Positions 36,357 to 46,063 of a stretch of 64,000 nucleotides of DNA are shown one piece after another (within the stretch, counting starts at the first letter, position 1; each line of letters opens with the position of its first letter). Source of the stretch: Ovoidimarina sp963698645. Lineage in GTDB: Bacteria > Pseudomonadota > Alphaproteobacteria > Rhodobacterales > Rhodobacteraceae. Location: positions 558,001 to 622,000 of the forward strand of contig CAVORP010000007.1 of assembly GCA_963698645.1 (NCBI GenBank), read 5' to 3'. Under the pieces are notes generated by a model. That model was not told where the DNA came from and did not search any database. It saw only the letters and a list, made by a program, of their open reading frames with translations. The position numbers were made by a program, and so were the translations under genes.

Positions 36357-36605
36357 CTTACTCTCCCAGTCTTGGCCATGAGGCAGAAAAGCCCCTAATG
36401 CCAGGCAAATCTGGCCTGCCATGCGCCCTAAAGAAAGGGGAAACTGCACGGAGATGGCTCATTTCTGCCTATCCTGGGTGTCGGGAAGAGGGAAAACCGC
36501 ACGGGCCCGGATCGAATCCAACGAATTTCATCCTTCTGGCAATTGTCCCGGCATTGTGGTGACCTGATCGAAATGAGTCCTTCAATCAAAGGATGGATCG
36601 GAAAA

Positions 36606-37217
36606 ATGACCGGAGAAACTGTCAGCTTCACCGAAATGAAATATGGGACGCGGGAGGATTATGAACTTCTTGCCAAATTCGAGAAGCCGTTTCATGCCCT
36701 GACCCCCGATCGCATTCTGACTGAGCTGGAAAATCACGGAAAGAGCACGCTCGAAGGCTACCGGATCACCCGGCTGGATCACGGGTTGCAAGCAGCAACG
36801 CGCGCGTTGCGAGATGGCGCGGATATCGACTGGATCGTGGGAGCGCTGCTGCACGACATCGGTGACGGTCTAGCGCCGCAGAACCACGACCGGTTCTCGG
36901 CAGAAGTCATTCGGCCATTCGTGCGCTGGGAAGTCACTTGGGTTGTCGAACACCACGGGATTTTCCAGATGCTGTACTACGCCCATCACTATGGGTGGGA
37001 TCGAAATGCCCGCGACGAGTTCAAGGGTCATCCGTGCTTTGATGTCTGCGCCGACTTCTGCGAACGTTGGGATCAGGCGTCATTCGATCCGGACTATGGC
37101 CACGAGGCGCTGGAGCGCTTCGAACCCCTGGTGCGGGAGGTGTTCGGTCGAAAGGCGTATGATCCGGCAGTCATTCGTGAGGGCGAGGTGACGGGATTGC
37201 CGCCCCTCGCCCAATGA
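36606..37217 (+). CDS. HD domain-containing protein
   Basis: A metal-dependent HD-fold protein of about 203 residues from ATG 36606; upstream ATGs at 36543 and 36573 are possible. The metal residues are visible as LDHGLQAATRAL, ALLHDIGDGLAPQNHDR (HD) and EHHGIFQ. The spacing and the NH and EHH motifs resemble the mixed-valent diiron oxygenase branch (PhnZ-like) as much as phosphohydrolases. The substrate is not evident. It is convergent with ahcY. Confidence 0.8.
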   Translation: MTGETVSFTEMKYGTREDYELLAKFEKPFHALTPDRILTELENHGKSTLEGYRITRLDHGLQAATRALRDGADIDWIVGALLHDIGDGLAPQNHDRFSAEVIRPFVRWEVTWVVEHHGIFQMLYYAHHYGWDRNARDEFKGHPCFDVCADFCERWDQASFDPDYGHEALERFEPLVREVFGRKAYDPAVIREGEVTGLPPLAQ

Positions 37218-37223
37218 TGTCGA

Positions 37224-38625
37224 TCAATAGCGGTAGTGCTCTGGCTTGAATGGGCCTTCCGGCGCAACACCGATGTATTGGGCCTGATCCGGTTTCAGTT
37301 CGGTAAGTTTCGCGCCAATCCGCGCGAGGTGAAGCCTAGCGACCTTTTCGTCCAGATGCTTGGGCAGGATATAGACCTTGTTGTCATATTCCTCACCTTT
37401 CGTCCAAAGCTCGATTTGAGCAAGAACCTGGTTCGTGAAGGAAGCCGACATCACAAATGAGGGATGGCCGGTCGCATTGCCAAGGTTCAGGAGCCGGCCT
37501 TCGGAAAGAAGGATGATCCGGTTGCCCGATGGCATCTCGATCATGTCGACCTGTTCCTTGATGTTGGTCCACTTGTGGTTTTTCAGGTTTGCGACTTGAA
37601 TTTCGTTGTCGAAGTGACCGATGTTGCCCACGATCGCCATGTCTTTCATCGCGCGCATATGCTCGATGCGAATGACGTCCTTATTGCCCGTTGTCGTAAT
37701 GAACATGTCAGCTGTTTCGACTTCGTCTTCGAGTAGCGTCACTTCGAATCCGTCCATCGCGGCCTGAAGGGCGCAGATCGGATCGACTTCCGTGACCTTC
37801 ACCCGCGCGCCGGCGCCGCGCAGCGATGCCGCAGACCCTTTGCCGACGTCCCCATAGCCACAGACCACTGCGACCTTACCCGCCATCATCGTATCCGTTG
37901 CGCGGCGAATGCCATCGACGAGGGATTCCTTGCAGCCGTATTTGTTGTCGAATTTTGACTTCGTGACACTGTCGTTCACATTGATCGCCGGGAATGGGAG
38001 AAGTCCCTTCTTCACCAGTTCATAGAGACGGTGCACACCGGTGGTTGTCTCTTCGGAAACGCCCTTGATCGCATCACGCTGTTTGGTGAACCAACCCGGG
38101 CTTGCCGCAAGCCGTTTCTTGATTTGCGCAAAAAGGTATTCTTCCTCCTCCGAAGTGGGGACCGCGATCAGATCCGTTTCGCCGTTCTCGACCCGGGCAC
38201 CGATCAGGATGTACATGGTGGCATCTCCACCATCATCTAGGATCATGTTGCATGTGCCGCCTTCGCCGCCGAATTGAAAGATCTTGTCGGTATAGGACCA
38301 GTAATCCTCGAGCGTTTCTCCCTTGATAGCGAAAACAGGTGTTCCGCCCTCGGCGATTGCAGCGGCTGCATGGTCCTGTGTCGAGAAAATGTTGCAGGAC
38401 GCCCATCTGACATCAGCGCCCAGTGCCTTGAGCGTTTCGATCAAGTACCGCCGTCTGGATCGTCATGTGAAGCGATCCGGCGATCTTGGCGCCCTTCAGA
38501 GGCTGGATTTGACCATATTCCTCGCGAAGAGCCATCAGGCCCGGCATTTCGGTTTCAGCGATGTCGAGCTCTTTCCGTCCGAAGGCAGCGAGCGCGATAT
38601 CCTTTACAACGTAATCAACGGCCAT
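37224..38625 (-). CDS. ahcY: S-adenosylhomocysteine hydrolase, frame broken once
   Basis: AhcY splits S-adenosylhomocysteine to adenosine and homocysteine and so keeps methylation running. It starts at ATG 38625 (MAVDYVVKDIALAAFGRKELDIAETEMPGL) and its first frame reads to SLHMTIQTAVL. Removing one A of the pair at 38443-38444 (plus strand) joins IETLKALGADVRWASCNIFSTQDHAAAAI and the rest, including the NAD motif VVCGYGDVGKGSA and the C-terminal PEHYRY. The restored length of about 466 residues is normal. The enzyme is near-essential, so the insertion is most likely an error. Confidence 0.95.
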
Positions 38626-38859
38626 TGGCCCTCTCCAAACAATTTCTCTGGTTGCGGGGCACTTAGCACCGTCACACCCTTGCGGCAACGTATGAGTCCC
38701 AAGCTTTCTCGCGATCTTAGTCGCTGGAGGTCGCTGAACCCGACATCCCATCCCGCTTGAAGACTGCCAATGTCCCACTGGACGCGTTTGCTCATCCGGT
38801 CCAATTGTGGTGCAAATGTCTGGTCGCCGGATCGGCAGGTTGCGCGAAAGGGAAATACC

Positions 38860-39454
38860 TTGGCAAAGACGCCGAGAGCCTGGCAAAGAATGCTGTCGGG
38901 AAGAAGATTGGATCTACTTGACCCAACGCCAGTCGATGTTGAAATCGAGGACATCGCGCACGGCCTGGCCTTCGTCGCCCGCTGGAATGGCCAAACGCGG
39001 GGCGACTATCCCTACTCGGTCGCAGAGCACTCGTTGCTGGTGGAAGAGATCTTCGGCCGTCTGCAGCCTGACATCCCCTTGAAATGGCGTCTTGCCGCCC
39101 TTCTTCATGACGCCCCGGAATACGTGATCGGCGATATGATCAGTCCGGTAAAGGCCGCGGTTGGGCCGGGCTACAGTTCCCTTGACGATAGGTTAGCGGC
39201 GGCCATTCATCTTCGGTTTGGCCTGCCCGCGATGCTTCCAAAAACGGTCAAGGCCCAAATCAAGCGGGCGGACAAGGTTTCGGCCTGGCTGGAGGCAATA
39301 CAGATTGCAGGGTTTTCAGAACTGGAGGCGACCAAGTTCTTCGGGCGTCCAAGAGAACCCGTCGTCGAGAACTTGGCAATCGTTCTGAGGCCCCCGAGTC
39401 GAGGCGCGACGCGCATACAAGGACCGCTTTGAGGAGCTGATGGCGCGGATCTAG
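38860..39454 (+). CDS. HD domain phosphohydrolase (YfbR-like), frame disturbed near the 3' end
   Basis: An HD-family nucleotidase-like protein of about 198 residues. Metal-binding residues are in YSVAEHSLLVEEIFG, AALLHDAPEYVIGDMISPVK and IKRADKVSAW. I prefer a TTG start at 38860 preceded by AAAGGGAAA; an ATG at 38770 would add 30 residues without family character. The open frame stops at 39432, but dropping the C at 39400 gives EARRAYKDRFEELMARI ending at 39454, a more natural helical tail. The family dephosphorylates 5'-deoxynucleotides. Confidence 0.8.
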
Positions 39455-39457
39455 GAT

Positions 39458-40012
39458 CTATTTCGGCGAGCGCTTCGCAAGAATTCGTTGCAATGTGCGC
39501 CGGTGCATGTTCAGCCGACGCGCCGTCTCGGAGACGTTCCGGTCGCACAATTCATAGACCCGTTGAATATGCTCCCAGCGCACACGATCCGCAGACATCG
39601 GATTCTCGGGAGGCGGAGGCAATTCTGCGTCTGTCGCAAGAAGAGCGGCGGTTACGTCGTTGGCATCCGCAGGCTTCGAGAGGTAATCCGTCGCTCCGAT
39701 CTTGACCGCGGCAACTGCGGTGGCGATCGCACCGTATCCTGTGAGGACGACAACCCTGCTGTCTGGTCGCTTCTCGCGGATCGTTTCGACCACGTCGAGA
39801 CCATTTCCATCTTCGAGGCGAAGATCGATCACCGCATAGGCGGGCGGTCGCGCAGTTGCAATTGCGCGGCCAGCGGTGACGGAACCGGCGGTTTCCACTT
39901 CGAATCCACGCTTTTCCATTGCGCGGGCCAAGCGCTTGAGAAACGGCTCGTCGTCATCGACGACAAGCAAAGACCGATCTTGACCTATATCCTGCAAGGC
40001 GCGTTCCACCAT
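39458..40012 (-). CDS. regA: Redox response regulator RegA/PrrA/ActR
   Basis: A two-domain response regulator of 184 residues: a receiver (SLLVVDDDEPFLKRLARAM, phospho-Asp in VIDLRLEDGNGLD, VVLTGYGAIATAV, SKPADA), a proline-rich linker (ELPPPPENP), and a C-terminal Fis-type helix-turn-helix (NVSETARRLNMHRRTLQRILAKRSPK). It is the partner of RegB and controls energy-generating and redox processes. The C-terminal helix is almost invariant in alphaproteobacteria and is intact here. The regA-senC / regB divergent order is the classical one. Confidence 0.96.
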   Translation of the reverse strand: MVERALQDIGQDRSLLVVDDDEPFLKRLARAMEKRGFEVETAGSVTAGRAIATARPPAYAVIDLRLEDGNGLDVVETIREKRPDSRVVVLTGYGAIATAVAAVKIGATDYLSKPADANDVTAALLATDAELPPPPENPMSADRVRWEHIQRVYELCDRNVSETARRLNMHRRTLQRILAKRSPK

Positions 40013-40035
40013 GCGTTCCCTTCGAATTCTTGCCT

Positions 40036-40707
40036 TTATTGCACAAGAAGATAGGGCGACGGAATATCCCGGTCAAATAACTTGGTCAGACTAGCGTCCA
40101 AAAAGCAGGCAACCCGGTCGGCAAGTACTTCTTCGGGAATGTCGCGGCGAAAGAATTCAACGAAGCCAAGTTCCGGAAGAACGAGGTAGGTGAAGGTCGA
40201 GTGGTCAACGAGATAGAACTCGTCCTCGGACTCGTGAACCCGGTAGTAAGCGGCATAGGCTGCAGCGGCTTCCTTGATCTGGTCAGGGGTCCCCGTAAGG
40301 CCGAGCATATCCGGATGAATGTTGGCGGTGAAGTCGTCCAGGACTTCAGGCGTATCGCGCATTGGGTCTACCGAGATGAAGACCGGCAATACGTCATATC
40401 CCCTTGAAGCCAGGAGTTCGACCGCATCGGCATTGCGCACCGTATCGAGGGGGCAGACATCAGGGCAGAACGTATATCCGAAGTAGACCAGACTGGGCTT
40501 TGTGATCACATCGCGATCAGTAACCGTATCCCCGGACTCGGACAGGAGGGTGAATGGACCGCCAATGCTCGCAGTGCCCCCTGCCACGGCAGTCGTCCTG
40601 CAGGGACCAAAAGGGTCACCGGACCTCCCTATAGTCATCAATCCCAGCGACAGGCCGAGCCCCGCAACAACTGCAAGGATTGCAGCGCCAGCATAGTACT
40701 TCGTCAT
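40036..40707 (-). CDS. senC: SCO1/SenC/PrrC copper chaperone
   Basis: A membrane-anchored thioredoxin-fold protein of about 223 residues. After an N-terminal helix (YYAGAAILAVVAGLGLSLGLM) it has the copper-binding CxxxC in YFGYTFCPDVCPLDTV and the third ligand histidine in DHSTFTYLVLPE. It delivers copper to cytochrome oxidase and influences RegB signalling. I use ATG 40707; a TTG six bases upstream is the alternative. It sits between regA and regB. Confidence 0.94.
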   Translation of the reverse strand: MTKYYAGAAILAVVAGLGLSLGLMTIGRSGDPFGPCRTTAVAGGTASIGGPFTLLSESGDTVTDRDVITKPSLVYFGYTFCPDVCPLDTVRNADAVELLASRGYDVLPVFISVDPMRDTPEVLDDFTANIHPDMLGLTGTPDQIKEAAAAYAAYYRVHESEDEFYLVDHSTFTYLVLPELGFVEFFRRDIPEEVLADRVACFLDASLTKLFDRDIPSPYLLVQ

Positions 40708-40808
40708 TACCAACTCCAGTCTGGTACAGGTGCCGATTGATAATCAGACGCCCGAACTCTTAGGATGCTTCTGTTAAGCTCGGTGTCTTTAGTCAGGTAA
40801 ACACAGAA

Positions 40809-42207
40809 ATGGCAAATCCAACCCTCGGACTTGTAGGGGCATCAAGCCGCGTCAACTGGGTACGCCTGCGGACCCTGATCGTGCTTCGCTGGATTGCCAT
40901 TGCCGGGCAATTGGCCGCAATCACCGTCGCCCAGCGCTTGTTCGATCTGAACCTCGAGTTGGGTCTTGCGTTTCTTGGGATTGGCGCCGCGATCACGGCC
41001 AACCTGATTGCTATCTTTGTCTACCCCGAGAACAAGCGGCTGAGCGAAGCCGAGGTGGCGATGCACCTAGTTTTCGACATAACACAGCTTGCATTTCTGC
41101 TCTATCTTACCGGTGGTCTTCACAATCCTTTCGCCCTGCTGATGCTTGTCCCAGTGACTGTTTCCGCGACTGCACTTCAGTTGCGGACCACTGTGTTCAT
41201 CGGCGCACTGGCGATCCTTCAGGTCAGCTTTGTCGCTCAGTACCATATTCCGCTGCGAACCGATCTTGGGTTTATCATGCGCATGCCGACCGACTTCGTA
41301 TTCGGTTTCTGGGTTGCGATCGTCATCGGTGTCATCTTTCTAGCGGGTATTGCCCAGCGTGTGACAGCCGAGGTTCATGCCATGTCGGATGCCCTTGCCG
41401 CGACCCAGATGGCATTGGCGAGAGAGCAGAAACTGACGGATCTTGGCGGTGTCGTCGCAGCCGCGGCACATGAGCTTGGTACACCACTGGCCACGATCAA
41501 GCTGGTGAGTTCGGAGCTTCTGGACGAATTGTCCGATCGTGAGGATTTGAAGGAAGACGTTGCGCTGATCCGTGAGCAGGCGGACCGATGTCGCGACATC
41601 CTCCGATCCATGGGCCGCGCAGGAAAGGATGACCTTCACCTGAAGCAAATTCCGATCGCGGCAATTGTCCGGGAGGCCGCAGAGCCGCATCAAGACCGAG
41701 GTATCCGGATCAATTACTACATCGCACCAATTGAAGAGGCCGATGCGCGCCAACCCATCGTCGAACGACGACCGGAGATCATCCATGGGCTGCGCAATCT
41801 CGTCCAGAACGCGATCGATTTCGCAAATGCGGATATCTGGATCGACATCAGGTGGAGCGATGCGAAGCATCTCGATTCGGATCATCGATGATGGACCAGG
41901 ATTTCCACCCCAGGTCCTTGGGAGAATTGGAGATCCCTTCGTTCGGCAGCGACCGGAATCCTCATTTGACGCCAGGCGACCGCAATACGAAGGGATGGGG
42001 CTGGGGCTTTTCATCGCGAAGACACTTCTCGAACGTTCAGGCGCCGAGCTGACATTCGCCAACGGGCGCGATCCGCTTGCCAGCTCGCCTTCGCAACCTG
42101 CGCGGGGAGGCGCAATCGTCGAGACGCTCTGGCCCAGACAAGCGATATCTGCGACACCGTCGCTAACACGGCCGGCGCTCGGAACGAACCGTGAAATCGA
42201 GGTGTGA
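40809..42207 (+). CDS. regB: Redox sensor histidine kinase RegB/PrrB/ActS, frame broken once
   Basis: A membrane kinase of about 465 residues with six N-terminal helices. The quinone-binding motif GGLHNPF is at about residue 102. The phosphorylated His is in AAHELGTPLATIKL (His221), and the redox Cys lies in EQADRCRDIL (Cys261, equivalent to the regulatory RegB cysteine). The frame breaks in the ATPase domain after WIDIRWSD; removing one A of the pair at 41865-41866 restores SISIRIIDDGPGFPPQVLGRIGDPF and the GMGLGLFIAKTLLERSG box, ending at 42207. It is divergent from senC-regA. The insertion is probably an error, since all motifs on both sides are conserved. Confidence 0.93.
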
Positions 42208-42239
42208 CTCGAGGTCAAGAAACAAATTCTCAATAGTCG

Positions 42240-42254
42240 TTAACTGAGGGTTAA
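42240..42254 (+). promoter_or_regulatory. CtrA-type binding site
   Basis: TTAA-CTGAGGG-TTAA is an exact match to the CtrA box TTAA-N7-TTAA. It lies 51 bases before the GTG start of the PAS-domain gene, which is within reach of its promoter. Confidence 0.6.
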
Positions 42255-42305
42255 CGAGTTAGCTTTAAGAAGACGTGGATTGGGGGCAATCTTCTCGGAG
42301 GCGAC

Positions 42306-43874
42306 GTGCTTAGCCAGGTGTCCTGGGATACTGCCATATTGGGAATGTTGGCATCTTCGATGGCAGCCCTGATTGCGGTCGGGTACCTGCTGATCACGCG
42401 AATTCAGTCCGGGAGCCTAGCCCCGGTTGACGCCGAGAGGATCAGTGCCGCGTTTCTTTTCGACGGCAAGGATCTCGTCGATACCGATCAGGCAGCAGAA
42501 GATATCTTTGCAAGTACAGACGCCAATGGCAGCGATTGGTCCCGGATAATGGCCGCAATCACACCGTTATTCCCAGGTGCGCCGGAGCGGCTTGAACTTC
42601 TCACCTCAACGACGAGCGTTTCGCTTCACTCGAAGGCGGGAAATAGCAGACTTGTCGCGAATAGCGTCGCCGGGCGGGTCCGGTTGGTTCTGATGGAAAG
42701 TGAAGATAGTCCGGTCAAGCCGTCAGAGAACAGTATTACCCAATACAAGCTCTCAAAGGAAATCGAGGCATTGCGCGCAGCCACAGATAATCTTCCCTAT
42801 CTGGCGTGGAGGCAGGTGCAAGGCGGCGAAATCAGCTGGGCAAATGCCGCTTATATCGAAGCGGTACGAGCAAAACTGGACATGAACACTGATCCGGAAA
42901 TGCCATTGCCGCTGATCTTCAGCCGTGAGGCGATGGACGAGGTCTTGCGAGATGGGAGCACGCGCCGTCAGTGCATCCGGAACAAGAGCAGTGGCGAAGA
43001 GCTCTGGTTCGAGTGCTCAGCCACTGCATTGGAGTCTGACACCCTGTACTTCAGCATTCCAATCAATGCCGCAGTGAATGCCGAGAGGCAGCTTCGAGAC
43101 TTCATGCAGACCCTCACCAAGACATTTTCGCACCTGACAACCGGTCTTGCCATCTTTGACAAGCAACGGCGGCTGACTCTCTTCAATCCTGCGCTCACAG
43201 ACCTGACCAGTCTGCCAGTGGATTTCCTTGCCGCTCGACCGACACTCTATAGTGTTCTCGACCAGTTGAGGGACCGTCGGATGATGCCGGAACCAAAGGA
43301 TTATGGGGCGTGGCGGCGCCAGATATCAGAGCTCGAGGCCGCTGCCGCCGACGGGACATACTCCGAAACATGGTCCCTCCCCGACGGGCGAACATTCCGG
43401 GTGACGGGCCGGCCGCATCCGGGCGGCGCGCTTGCATTCGTGATCGAGGATATCACTGCAGAGATTTCCATGACCCGCCGCTTTCGAAGCGAATTGGAGC
43501 TCGGCCAAGCTGTCATCGACTCGATGGACTTCGCTCTTGTTGTATTCTCGCCGACTGGTGCCGTATCGATGGCAAATCGGGTCTACCAAGAGCTTTGGGG
43601 CGTTGAGGTTCTGGAGGCGATCAATGCGCCGAGCATCACGGAACTTTCGCGTGAATGGATGGCGCGGTGCCGCACCACAAACCTTTGGGGTGAGATTCGG
43701 GACTTCGTTCTGAATGACAAGGAACGGACCTCTTGGGGTGAGGAGATAACGCTTGCTACCGGCGAGATTCTCTATGTTTCGATCCGTCCGGTTATCGGAG
43801 GGTCGACCGTCGTGGGGTTCGAACGGATCGATGCCACCGGCGCGCCACTACAATCGACACGCAAGTTGGCCTAA
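42306..43874 (+). CDS. PAS-domain protein with N-terminal membrane anchor
   Basis: A protein of 522 residues starting at GTG 42306, preceded by CGGAGG. One membrane helix (LGMLASSMAALIAVGYLLI) is followed by at least three PAS-like segments: around ATDNLPYLAWRQVQGGEISWANAAYIEAV, HLTTGLAIFDKQRRLTLFNPALTDLTSLP, and DSMDFALVVFSPTGAVSMANRVYQELWG. No histidine-kinase catalytic domain follows. Such PAS proteins upstream of tsaE are common in this group. Together with the CtrA site, a DivL-like or other signalling role is possible but not shown. The gap to tsaE is 41 bases. Confidence 0.82.
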   Translation: MLSQVSWDTAILGMLASSMAALIAVGYLLITRIQSGSLAPVDAERISAAFLFDGKDLVDTDQAAEDIFASTDANGSDWSRIMAAITPLFPGAPERLELLTSTTSVSLHSKAGNSRLVANSVAGRVRLVLMESEDSPVKPSENSITQYKLSKEIEALRAATDNLPYLAWRQVQGGEISWANAAYIEAVRAKLDMNTDPEMPLPLIFSREAMDEVLRDGSTRRQCIRNKSSGEELWFECSATALESDTLYFSIPINAAVNAERQLRDFMQTLTKTFSHLTTGLAIFDKQRRLTLFNPALTDLTSLPVDFLAARPTLYSVLDQLRDRRMMPEPKDYGAWRRQISELEAAAADGTYSETWSLPDGRTFRVTGRPHPGGALAFVIEDITAEISMTRRFRSELELGQAVIDSMDFALVVFSPTGAVSMANRVYQELWGVEVLEAINAPSITELSREWMARCRTTNLWGEIRDFVLNDKERTSWGEEITLATGEILYVSIRPVIGGSTVVGFERIDATGAPLQSTRKLA

Positions 43875-43915
43875 CCGGGGTTGCGGCGGAAATCGGACAG
43901 CGTCAGAGTTGTCCT

Positions 43916-44497
43916 ATGCCGACTGGTATTTCAAAGACACTCGACCTTAGAAGCGAAGAGGACACTCTTCGTTTTGCACAGGCGCTTGCCAGAATCTTGC
44001 GCCCGGGGGACACAATCCTACTCGAGGGACAACTTGGGTCCGGAAAGACATTTCTGGCACGACACATCATCCAGACTCGCCTGGCATTCTCTGGGCGTCA
44101 AGAAGATGTACCTTCGCCGAGTTTCACACTTGTGCAGACATATGACGACGGGGAGTCAGAGATCGTTCACGCCGATCTGTACAGGCTGAATGGTATCGGC
44201 GATTGCATCGAGCTTGGACTCGAGGATGCCTTCGGTACAGCGATTTGTCTGATCGAGTGGCCGGATCGGCTGGGTGCCTTCGCTCCCGTGGGGTCTCTTG
44301 TGCTTCGCCTTGCACAGGGCCCAGGTTCAAATCAACGCATTCTCACGATTGAATGCGCAACCGATGCCTGGAACGATCGGCTTGCCCTCCTCGCCTTTAC
44401 GCCTGAGACCAGTGTCGATGCAGTTTCTAGATGCTGGCGACTGGGCGGGCACATCGCGTATTTCTCTTGCTGGCGACGCATCAAATCGCAGATATGA
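43916..44497 (+). CDS. tsaE: tRNA threonylcarbamoyladenosine biosynthesis ATPase TsaE
   Basis: A P-loop ATPase needed for t6A modification with TsaD. Walker A is EGQLGSGKTFLARHII, then SPSFTLVQTY and VHADLYRL, and the typical IEWPDRLG block. The conserved part ends near residue 160. The open frame continues about 30 residues beyond the usual family length and overlaps amgK by 80 bases, and that tail has no family character. A frame disturbance near 44390-44430 could explain it, so the exact 3' end is uncertain. Confidence 0.88.
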   Translation: MPTGISKTLDLRSEEDTLRFAQALARILRPGDTILLEGQLGSGKTFLARHIIQTRLAFSGRQEDVPSPSFTLVQTYDDGESEIVHADLYRLNGIGDCIELGLEDAFGTAICLIEWPDRLGAFAPVGSLVLRLAQGPGSNQRILTIECATDAWNDRLALLAFTPETSVDAVSRCWRLGGHIAYFSCWRRIKSQI

Positions 44498-45392
44498 GCG
44501 CCTAGTGCGGGCGTCCGGCGAAACCGCGGTTCTGATGATCGCGCCTCCGACCTCAGGAGAGGACGTGCGGCCGTTTCTTCAAATTGCCGGTCACCTTGAA
44601 CAACTAGGTCTCAGCGCTCCCAGGGTTCTGCAGGCAGATGTGGGGGCCGGATACCTGCTTCTGGAGGATCTCGGCGATCAGCTCTACGCAAGATACGCGG
44701 CAAAGCACCCGGATGAGGAACGTCGGATCTATGAGGCTGCGGTCGATGCCTTGGTCTTTCTGCACCGACACGAACCGCCAGAGAATGTCGGGGACTACGA
44801 TATTCCATTGCTGGTCGAACGCGCGGCCTTGTCGGTCGAATGGTACGGCAAGAACGGTGCAGGTTGCCACTTTTCCGAAGAGCTGGAAGAAAGGTTTAGC
44901 GCTCAGTCCGACAGAACTGCCGTCCTTGCGCTCCGAGACTTTCATGCGGAGAACCTGATATGGCTTCCGGACCGATCTGGCGTTCGGCGTGTGGGGCTTC
45001 TGGATTTTCAGGATGCGCTGGCCTGTCATCCTGCCTACGATCTCGTCTCTTTGACGAAGGATGCAAGACGCGATCTGGGAGATGGCTTGGAAGACGTCCT
45101 GATCAGACGCTATCTCGAAAGCACGGGCCGTGACCACAGTGCCTTTCTGTCATCGTGTTCACTTTACGGCGCGCAGCGTAACCTTCGGATTCTGGGCGTA
45201 TTCGCACGTCTTGCCAAACGCGACGGCAAATCTGGCTATCTGAAGCTTGTTCCACGCGTTTGGCGGCACCTACTTACAAGCCTTGCCGATCCAAAGCTCG
45301 AAGCGCTGCGCGCGCTTGTTCTAAAGGCCCTGCCGGAACCGACCGAAGCCTATCTCGCGCATCTGGAGCGATCATGTCACCCAAATCCGTAA
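44418..45392 (+). CDS. amgK: Anomeric sugar kinase AmgK (aminoglycoside phosphotransferase family)
   Basis: A protein of 324 residues starting MQFLDAGDWAGTSRISLAGDASNRRYERL, a good AmgK N-terminus although upstream residues may be missing. Kinase motifs are GYLLLEDLGDQLYARY, the catalytic LRDFHAENLIWL and the metal-binding LLDFQDALACHPAYDLVSL. AmgK phosphorylates N-acetylmuramate and GlcNAc at C1 for MurU. Its coupling to murU (19-base overlap) supports the peptidoglycan-recycling role rather than antibiotic resistance. Confidence 0.88.
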   Translation: MQFLDAGDWAGTSRISLAGDASNRRYERLVRASGETAVLMIAPPTSGEDVRPFLQIAGHLEQLGLSAPRVLQADVGAGYLLLEDLGDQLYARYAAKHPDEERRIYEAAVDALVFLHRHEPPENVGDYDIPLLVERAALSVEWYGKNGAGCHFSEELEERFSAQSDRTAVLALRDFHAENLIWLPDRSGVRRVGLLDFQDALACHPAYDLVSLTKDARRDLGDGLEDVLIRRYLESTGRDHSAFLSSCSLYGAQRNLRILGVFARLAKRDGKSGYLKLVPRVWRHLLTSLADPKLEALRALVLKALPEPTEAYLAHLERSCHPNP

Positions 45393-46063
45393 TGGTCTTT
45401 TGCGCAGGTTACGGTACGCGCATGGGCGCGCTTGTATCGGATCGCCCAAAACCGCTGATCGAGGTTTCCGGGCGCAGGTTGCTTGACTGGACCCTTGACC
45501 TGATCGATGGCGCAGGCATTGCCGAAGTGGTCGTCAACACGCACTATATGGGATGGATGATCAAAGAGCATCTTGCGCAGCGACAGATCAAGATCTCTCA
45601 TGAAGAAGAAGAGATCCTGGATACGGGCGGGGGATTGAAGGCCGCGCTTCCCTTGCTTGGCCAAGGCCCGGTGTTCACTGCAAATGCCGACACAATCCTT
45701 TTCGGGCCGAATCCGTTTCTCGCCCTTGCGGAAACCTGGGAACCTGAATTGATGGGTGCGCTTCTCCTGCTCGTGCCACGAGACCGGGCTCTTGGCCGAG
45801 TGGGCGGCGGCGACTTCGCAATTGCGAAGGATGGAAGGCTGACCCGAGGCGGAGATCTTGTCTATACCGGTATCCAGATCCTCGAAACCGAACCGGTCAC
45901 CCGCGTGGAGAAGAGCGTTTTTTCGCTGAATTTGATCTGGGACGTGCTGGAAGAGAAAGGGCGTCTGTTCGGCGTGCTGTGGAACGGTGATTGGGTTGAC
46001 GTCGGACACCCGGAAGGCATTCGGATTGCGGAAGAACTCATTGAAAGTCGCTCCGTTGATTGA
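45374..46063 (+). CDS. murU: N-acetylmuramate-1-phosphate uridylyltransferase MurU
   Basis: A nucleotidyltransferase of 229 residues. The nucleotide loop is VMVFCAGYGTRMGALVSDRPKPLIEVSGRRLLDW; the catalytic Asp region is FTANADTILFG; the end is WVDVGHPEGIRIAEEL. Paired with AmgK it gives the salvage route from N-acetylmuramate to UDP-MurNAc that bypasses de novo synthesis and fosfomycin inhibition. Its 3' end overlaps the probable addB start. Confidence 0.88.
   Translation: MSPKSVMVFCAGYGTRMGALVSDRPKPLIEVSGRRLLDWTLDLIDGAGIAEVVVNTHYMGWMIKEHLAQRQIKISHEEEEILDTGGGLKAALPLLGQGPVFTANADTILFGPNPFLALAETWEPELMGALLLLVPRDRALGRVGGGDFAIAKDGRLTRGGDLVYTGIQILETEPVTRVEKSVFSLNLIWDVLEEKGRLFGVLWNGDWVDVGHPEGIRIAEELIESRSVD

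Noticed and set aside
37224..38625. ahcY as a genuine pseudogene
   Set aside because: All motifs on both sides of a single inserted base are conserved and the enzyme is near-essential; sequence error is more likely.
42306..43874. Naming the PAS protein DivL
   Set aside because: The CtrA box is suggestive, but no kinase-like or DivL-specific sequence can be verified by eye.
44418..45392. Aminoglycoside resistance phosphotransferase
   Set aside because: Coupling to murU and tsaE indicates the AmgK cell-wall salvage kinase.
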